The translations under genes and the position numbers were made by a program. The notes beneath the pieces are model-generated. The model worked only from the letters and a program-made list of their open reading frames with translations. It was not told the DNA's origin and did not search any database. Below, piece after piece: positions 58,780-64,000 of a stretch of DNA of 64,000 nucleotides. Numbering within the stretch: position 1 is the stretch's first letter; every line of letters begins with the position of its first letter. The stretch lies in the NCBI GenBank assembly GCA_036874045.1, contig CM072340.1, positions 8,571,001 to 8,635,000 of the forward strand. Direction: 5' to 3'. Origin of the DNA: Cymodocea nodosa. Its lineage: Eukaryota > Streptophyta > Magnoliopsida > Alismatales > Cymodoceaceae.

Positions 58780-60794
58780 TGTTTAGAATGAAAAAGTGCA
58801 TATTATTAATGGTTAAATGATGGTTAATTGCATAATATTTAGCTTATCAAATGAGAATTAAGCCATTATGTTATAATTGCACTATTATATGCTTTAAATG
58901 AAGAATCTACTTAATTTTGGGGAATTAATGTTAATTTAGTACATTTATGAACTGTCGGTAAGTTGCAGGCTGTGAAATTCTTAAGTATCCGAATTTTCTG
59001 ATATTTTGGACAGTTATGTTTAACATACCGAACAAATTCGAACAGTTATGTTTAACAAACCGAATATGTATTAGATAGTTATATTTAAATTGCCGAACAG
59101 TTATGTTTAGAGAGAATATTTTATTATTTCTAGATGTACACGTGCCAAAACCAGAATGAATGTCTTAAGTGAATTTTCGATGAGTTAGCTGTAACTATCC
59201 GAAAATGCATCTGAGCATCGGATAGTTATACCTGTAACTCTTCGAAATGTTATTTTATGTTTAAACTGCTGTTGATACGTGTCGAGAGCTGGTAGATTTA
59301 CTTAAGTTATAACTCGTTAAGTTAGCATAACTGTACGCGTTGAGTTACATGAATATACACCAAGGTAACGCATTAGGTTAGCGGCTTATTTCTTTATTGC
59401 ATGTATTTTATAGTTATTTTCTAAAATGCCACTGTAGCGGTTGTAGGAACAGATAGTTGGAAGGAAAAATCGCGTTTGCACGTATCACGTAGGAATTCAA
59501 TCGTGCATGGAGAAGGAAGCATCGCCGTTGATCTGAAGGAAGGAAATCCAACCGATCATTCAAGTAGAAGCAGTTACTATTGAAGAAATATAAAAGAAAA
59601 GAAGAAAAAAAGAAGAAAGGGTGATCGATGGATGGCCAGTGTATATAGAGGAGGAGCACCGAGCTTTCTGCAGACAGTATCGGTGATTCTCCGAAGTATC
59701 ACACCAACCATCGTTATCACCACCATAATCACCAATCATCGGAGGTCTGTGAGGATACTTGTCTGATGTCAGGTCGATTCCGAGCCAAACACAGTGCTTG
59801 ACAACCACTGTGAGGAGTGATCATGTCACGGGAAGGGAAGACATTTTCACCAAGCGCTGACTCATATTTCAGGAGATTGTAAAGCTTTTAGCCTTGGCTT
59901 TGGGTTGATGCCTGTATGCTGAAGAGGAGATCATCTTGCAATTCTAGACTCGCGACTCTATAGGGAGAGGAGACAGAATTGTAAGTGGTTTAATTTTCAG
60001 TGGTGTAATCGTGTTGCAAGTAGTGTCAGAAGTATTAACTGTCAAGTGAGATTACTTTACATTTCACCTTTCGCCCATTTCCATGTTCACATCAAAACAA
60101 AAATACCAAAAACAATTTATCTTTGTTTGTATGTTATATTTGAGTGTTGTATTGTTTGTGTTGTATCGTGATTAATGTTATCTGTATCAGTTTTATGATT
60201 GTTTTATGTTAGTTTTAATTTTACAGTTTATTGAAATTGGTTCGTACAAAAAACTTAAAGATTTTAATGGTGACTGTTTAAATCATCTGAATGTTAGTAT
60301 TGCTTAATGATAAATCTAATGTTAACTAGCATTAAAAAGCTTAATTGATGTTATTTACAATCTGTGGAATCGCCCAATGGTTGGCTGAATTCCTCTATAA
60401 ACAGTAGTATTATAAAGAAGAGACAGGCTCGTGGAGTTAACTTAAGTCCACGAGGATAGTCCATTGAGTTAGCCATAACTCAACAAACTTAGTCTGTTGA
60501 GTTAACTGTAACTCAACGGAGTGCTTATTGAATATAAATTTGAATTGTTCACAATCAAACATTTCTTAAATTCATCAACAATTCCCTGTGGGATTGACCT
60601 ATACTTGCACACTGATACAATAGACACTGTGCACTTGCAGTTAAAGTACAAATTGGAATTAATATCTAAATTGTATTAAAGGTTGTTTGTTTACTTCCAA
60701 AAAAGAAAGAATAGGCATAAAGATAAATTAACTAAGTAAAAATAGAAGTAACAAATCCATGTTTTTCTAGTGTAGTGCTGGGAAAACCCAAACA
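58780..60794 (+). repeat. 5' LTR of the Athila-type element (2015 bp)
   Basis: Ends TGTTTAGAAT and CCCAAACA (TGTTT/AAACA inverted). Near the end it has 'ccctgtgggattgacctat' (60588-60606), a motif known from Athila/Tat LTRs and seen reversed in gypsy T. Unusually, its U3 (58950-59385) carries the 'taactatccga' and 'aactcgttaagttag' motifs of the copia LTRs, and 60430-60520 holds a block of 'ttgagttaactgtaactcaa'-type hairpins. Open frames on the minus strand (59414-59808) are not called. Confidence 0.85.
60430..60520. repeat. Hairpin-motif block in the Athila LTR
   Basis: Three or four units of the 'taactcaacaaacttagtc' / 'tgttgagttaac' inverted repeat, very close to the units at 1561-1745 and 3544-3573. 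Confidence 0.65.
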
Positions 60795-60801
60795 AGTTTT
60801 A

Positions 60802-60819
60802 TGGTGCCGTTGCCGGGGA
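60802..60819 (+). promoter_or_regulatory. Primer-binding site of the Athila-type element
   Basis: The string 'tggtgccgttgccgggga' matches the complement of the plant tRNA-Asp 3' end with one mismatch (tggcgccgttgccgggga). It lies seven bases after the LTR. Confidence 0.88.
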
Positions 60820-60862
60820 ATTGAATTGAATTGAGTCGAAGTGAATTGAATTGAATTGAATT
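60819..60862 (+). repeat. GAATT pentanucleotide repeat
   Basis: About nine near-perfect GAATT (or AATTG) units, with one interruption (gagtcgaagt), lie directly after the primer site. Confidence 0.85.
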
Positions 60863-60933
60863 AATATAAGTAACTGTTAGAGCTATTTCGTTTTAATAGT
60901 GAGAGTTGTGTGCTTTCTTCTGTAATTGAGAAT

Positions 60934-61410
60934 ATGGCATATGCTTATGCTCAAAGATTTCTGAAACCTTTAATTAGCATATGTGAATTCTACAATTTTG
61001 AAGGACACGAAATTTCTGATTATTTGAAATTGAGACATTTACATAATCATGAAAATGATATACAAAAACATCATGAAAGTAACGAAAATCTAGAAGATGT
61101 ATGTGTAACATTAAGATCTGGAACTAATATACCACCAAGAACTCAAAATGAAAATGATATGAAGGTGGACAAGAGTAAAAATCAAAATGATAATGAAAAT
61201 GTAATAGTTGAAAATCTAGAAATCACTGAAGAACAATCTAAATCTGCAATTGAAGCTAAAAATGATCAAACAAATCAACTGAAAGAAAAAGAGTCTTTGA
61301 AATCAAAATCTTTAGCACCCTATCCTGAAAGATTACAACAAACAATTCCTAAAAATAAGAAAAAATCAGAGAAATTTTTGAAAAAGTACAAGTTAACATT
61401 CCTTTGTTAG
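60934..61410 (+). pseudogene. Athila gag remnant
   Basis: The ATG at 60934 opens 'MAYAYAQRFLKPLISICEFY', then a hydrophilic Asn/Glu/Lys-rich stretch with 'LEDVCVTLRSGTNIPP'. The 'VTLRSG' block is typical of the region between gag and protease in Athila elements. It ends in a Lys-rich segment at 61410. The capsid core ('LPxFxGLxxE' type, seen at 2187 onward) is not present here, so only the C-terminal side of gag remains. The following protease region overlaps in another frame. Broken. Confidence 0.65.
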
Positions 61411-62111
61411 ATCTATTGCAGCATATGCCACCTTGTGCTAAATTTCTGAAGGATTGGTGTATTAAGAAAAGAGAGCGAAAAGTTCTTAGAAAGGTCTTTT
61501 TAGCTGAGCAAAGTAGTTCCCTATTTCTGCCACAAATTCCTAAAAAGTTATCTGATCTTGGAATCCCTATTATATCATGCACCATAGGAAATACCATTCT
61601 AGAAAGAACCTTAATAGACTTAGGTGCAGGTATAAATGTTATGCCAAGTGATATATTTGCATCCTTAGGATTAGAAGGCTTAACTCCTACTAGTACGGTT
61701 ATTCAATTAGCTGATAGAAGTATAAGATACCCTAGAGGAAAAATAGAGGATGTCTTAATTAAAATCAAGAATTTTATATATCCTATTGATATTGTAATTT
61801 TGGATTCCCAACAAATTAAGCATAAAAATAGTGATACATCTTTAATTTTGGGAATGCCATTTTTAGCAACATCAGGGGCTGTTATAAATTGTAAAACTAG
61901 AGTAATGAAGTTAGCATATGGTAATGAGGATACTCAATTAAATATTTTCAAACCAGAAAGGTTTGAGGAGTTAGAAATGTCCTTACATACCATAGACTTT
62001 TTCGAGGATGAAGGAGATATGTTAGATGATGCGATTCAAGAAGAATTAAATAGGCAAATCAATTCTGAAACTTTAGAAGAAAGTGAAAGCATAAATATAG
62101 AAGGAGATTAG
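61404..62111 (+). pseudogene. Athila protease region
   Basis: One 235-residue frame. A lead-in ('LLQHMPPCAKFLKDWC') resembles the Athila 'kfLkdl' block. The aspartic protease is 'TIGNTILERTLIDLGAGINV' with the active-site Asp in DLGA (about 61617), followed by 'QLADRSIRYPRGKIEDVLIK', 'FIYPIDIVILD' and the flap-side 'SLILGMPFLATSGAVINCKT'. DLG(A/S) instead of DTG is normal for Athila. It would cleave the polyprotein. The frame continues as an acidic linker to 62111. It looks uninterrupted in itself, though cut off from its neighbours. Confidence 0.85.
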
Positions 62112-62327
62112 GAAGAAATTAATTTAAAAAATGATGATGTTCAATTAGGAGCTCTAGCTTCTGATGGGCAGCATTTAGAATTAAAACATTTACCTCTTGA
62201 ATTAACCTATATATTTCTGGAAGATAAACAGACCTGTCCAATCATTATTGCTTCAGATTTAAAAGAGGATTAAATAGCTAAATTAAAAGATGTAGTAAAA
62301 AGTTATAAACAAGCAATAGGATAGACT

Positions 62328-63605
62328 ATGACTGATATAAAAGGGTTAAGTTCAACTTTATGCTGTCACCACATATATTTAGAAGAGAATGCTAAACCTG
62401 TTAGAATTCCTAAGAGGAGATTAAATCCAAATCTTAAGGAAGTAGTTAGGAAGGAAATAGTTAAATGGTTAGATAATGATATAATTTATCCGATTTCCGA
62501 TAGCTCGTGGGTTAGTCCAATCCATGTAGTTCCCAAGAAATCAGGATTAACAGTTATTAGGAATGAAAGTCAAGACTTGATACCTACTAGAATTCAATCA
62601 GGCTGGAGAGTATGTATAGACTATAGAAAGCTGAATGCTATGACTAGGAAAGACCATTTTCCCTTACCTTTTATAGATCAAATGCTGGAAAGATTAGTAG
62701 GGCAAGAAAATTTTTGTTTCCTAGATGGGTATTCAGGGTATAATCAAATTCCAATAGCATTAGAGGATCAAGAGAAAACAACTTTCACCTGTCCTAATGG
62801 AACTTATGCTTTTAAAAGAATGCCATTCAGATTATGCAATGCACCAGCTACCTTTCAAAGGTGTGAGCAAGGCATATTTACTAGAATGACTGGAGAATTT
62901 TTAGAAATATTTGTGGATGATTTTACTGTATATGGCAACTCATATGAAGTGTGTTTAAGCAATTTAGACCAAATATTAAAACGCTGTGTGGAAAAAAATC
63001 TGGTTTTAAATTAGGAAAAATGTCACTTCATGGTTAAACAAGGAATAGTCTTAGGGCATGTTGTTACTAAAAAAGGGTTGGAAGTAGATAAAGCTAAAAT
63101 AGAAGTAATTTTTAATCTACCAGAACCTAAATCAGTAAAAGATATTAGATCATTTCTAGGACATGCTGGTTTTTATAGAAGATTTATTAAAGACTTTAGC
63201 AAGATAGCTAGACCTTTAACTAATCTATTAAAAGATGTTCCATTTAACTTTGATAAAAATTGCAAGGAAGCATTTTTCAGACTTAAGACTAGCTTAATTT
63301 CAACTTCTATAATTCAAGCACCTAATTGGAACCATCCATTTGAATTAATGTGCGATGCTTCTGATTTTGCTGTAGGAGTAGTGTTAGGACAGAAGATAGA
63401 AAAATCTCCTAGAGTGATTCATTATGCAAGAAAAACCTTAAATGATGCTCAAGTTAATTACACAACTATTGAAAAAGAATTATTAGTTGTTGTGTTTGCT
63501 TTAGAAAAGTTTAGATCATATCTGATTGGAGCTAAAGTAATAGTATACACGGATCATTCAGCTCTAAAACATCTAATAAAGAAAAAAGAACTAAACCTAG
63601 ATTGA
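62328..63605 (+). pseudogene. Athila reverse transcriptase and RNase H fossil
   Basis: The reverse transcriptase includes 'VWPISDSSWVSPIHVVPKK'-type sequence (here 'IIYPISDSSWVSPIHVVPKK'), 'WRVCIDYRKLNAMTRKDHFP', 'FCFLDGYSGYNQIPIA', 'TFTCPNGTYAFKRMPFRLCN' and the catalytic 'IFVDDFTVYG' (62907-62936). The connection continues as 'GHVVTKKGLEVDKAKIEVI' and 'IRSFLGHAGFYRRFIKDFS'. RNase H has 'FELMCDASDFAVGVVLGQ', 'NYTTIEKELLVVVFALEKF' and 'VIVYTDHSALKHL', giving the DEDD-type acidic residues. It would copy element RNA into DNA. Broken, with a couple of breaks. Confidence 0.9.
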
Positions 63606-64000
63606 TCTGATGGATATTATTATTGCAAGAACTTGATTTAGAAATTAAAGATAAACAAGGTTGTGAGAATGTAGTAGCAAATCATTTATCAAGATTACAA
63701 ATAGAAAAATCAAATATTGAAATTAAGGATAATTTTCCTGATGAACAATTAATGACCATCAACACAATGCCTTGGTATGCAGACATAGTTAATTACTTAG
63801 TTACTGGTTTAACACCTAAGGATTGGAATAGACAGGATAAGAAATTGTTTTTCTCAAGAGTAAAATATTACTATTGGGAAGACCCTTACTTATTTAAGAC
63901 ATGTCCTAATCTGATTTTAAGGAGGTGTGTTCCTAAAACTGAATATTCGAGCATATTGTCTTTCTGTCATGACCAAGCTTGTGGAGGACATTTTGGTTCA
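63606..64000 (+). pseudogene. Athila integrase start (runs off the window)
   Basis: It begins after RNase H with 'LLLQELDLEIKDKQGCENVV' and 'HLSRL', then the pre-integrase part 'FPDEQLMTINTMPWYADIVN' and 'YYYWEDPYLFKTCPNLILRR'. It ends in the zinc-binding region 'SILSFCHDQACGGHFG' at the window edge. It parallels the fossil at 28587-29977, but the two differ enough to be separate families. The catalytic core lies outside the window. Broken. Confidence 0.82.

Larger units (their letters stand above)
58780..64000 (+). mobile_element. Ty3/gypsy Athila-type element (5' LTR to integrase start, runs off the window)
   Basis: A 5' LTR (58780-60794), a tRNA-Asp-type primer site (60802-60819), a gag remnant, protease, reverse transcriptase, RNase H and the start of integrase run in gypsy order. 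It is inserted in the 5' LTR of element B. The 3' half and second LTR are outside the window, so age and target duplication cannot be read (the left flank is GTAGT). Broken, with about five breaks in the visible part. It must be younger than B, whose LTR it interrupts. Confidence 0.88.

Noticed and set aside
59414-59808. Two overlapping minus-strand frames of about 80 codons
   Set aside because: They lie inside the Athila LTR U3/R region. No similarity to any family, and phenylalanine-rich because of a purine-rich plus strand.
60802-60819. A tRNA-Asp-like string
   Set aside because: Only the 3'-terminal complement is present, placed seven bases after an LTR. It is a primer-binding site, not a tRNA gene. 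The same applies to 11284-11298.

Overview
The window is AT-rich nuclear DNA from a flowering plant. It is almost entirely nested LTR retrotransposons. I recognise plant lineages of Ty1/copia (two Sirevirus-type families and one Tork/Tnt1-type element) and Ty3/gypsy (Athila/Tat-type elements with tRNA-Asp-type primer sites). I see no rRNA or tRNA genes, no CRISPR and no bacterial signals. The only host-type gene is a decayed F-box gene at 3606-4797. The species cannot be named from this sequence.

Layout, left to right. 1-6523 is a patchwork of old pieces: an extra-ORF fossil, a hairpin-repeat block, a gypsy gag fossil, the F-box pseudogene, a gypsy 3'-terminal motif and a spacer of Sirevirus family C. 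6524-7110 is a reversed family C LTR piece. 7111-10662 is a partial Tork copy with its 307-bp 3' LTR. 10663-23103 belongs to a minus-strand gypsy element, 'T'. Its LTR (11305-21146) is split by Sirevirus A (12180-19887), which has both LTRs and the 5-bp target duplication AGTTT. 23104-28586 is a family C 3' part (C3). 28587-29977 is a gypsy integrase fossil, probably also from T. 29978-33519 is a rearranged plus-strand family C copy (C4). 33520 to beyond 51346 is a minus-strand family C element (C2), interrupted by the 13.1-kb element C1 (35229-48373, target duplication CCTTT/CATTT). C2 is interrupted again by Sirevirus B (51347-58779). B's own 5' LTR is interrupted by a plus-strand Athila-type element (58780 to the window end).

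Family C is the best-preserved design: LTR, gag, pol, a 1.6-kb spacer, a third ORF, polypurine tract, LTR. The third ORF resembles the plant 'putative transposon protein' family. The spacer just before it carries hairpin motifs and a TATA-like box, so this ORF may have had its own promoter.

The most unusual signal is a set of short inverted-repeat motifs (TAACTCAACG...CGTTGAGTTA and TCGGTGAGTTA...TAACTATCCGA types), often beside CACGTG G-boxes. They recur in the LTRs of copia families A/B and C, in a gypsy LTR, in the family C spacer and around the F-box pseudogene. One 74-bp block aligns without gaps at about 78% between a copia LTR and a gypsy LTR. This looks like a regulatory module shared or converged between unrelated retroelement superfamilies.

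All retroelement coding regions here are broken to some degree and are treated as fossils. Ages are rough, from differences counted by eye in LTR stretches: about 4% (B), 5% (C1) and 7% (A), or roughly 1.5-3 million years at commonly used plant LTR rates.
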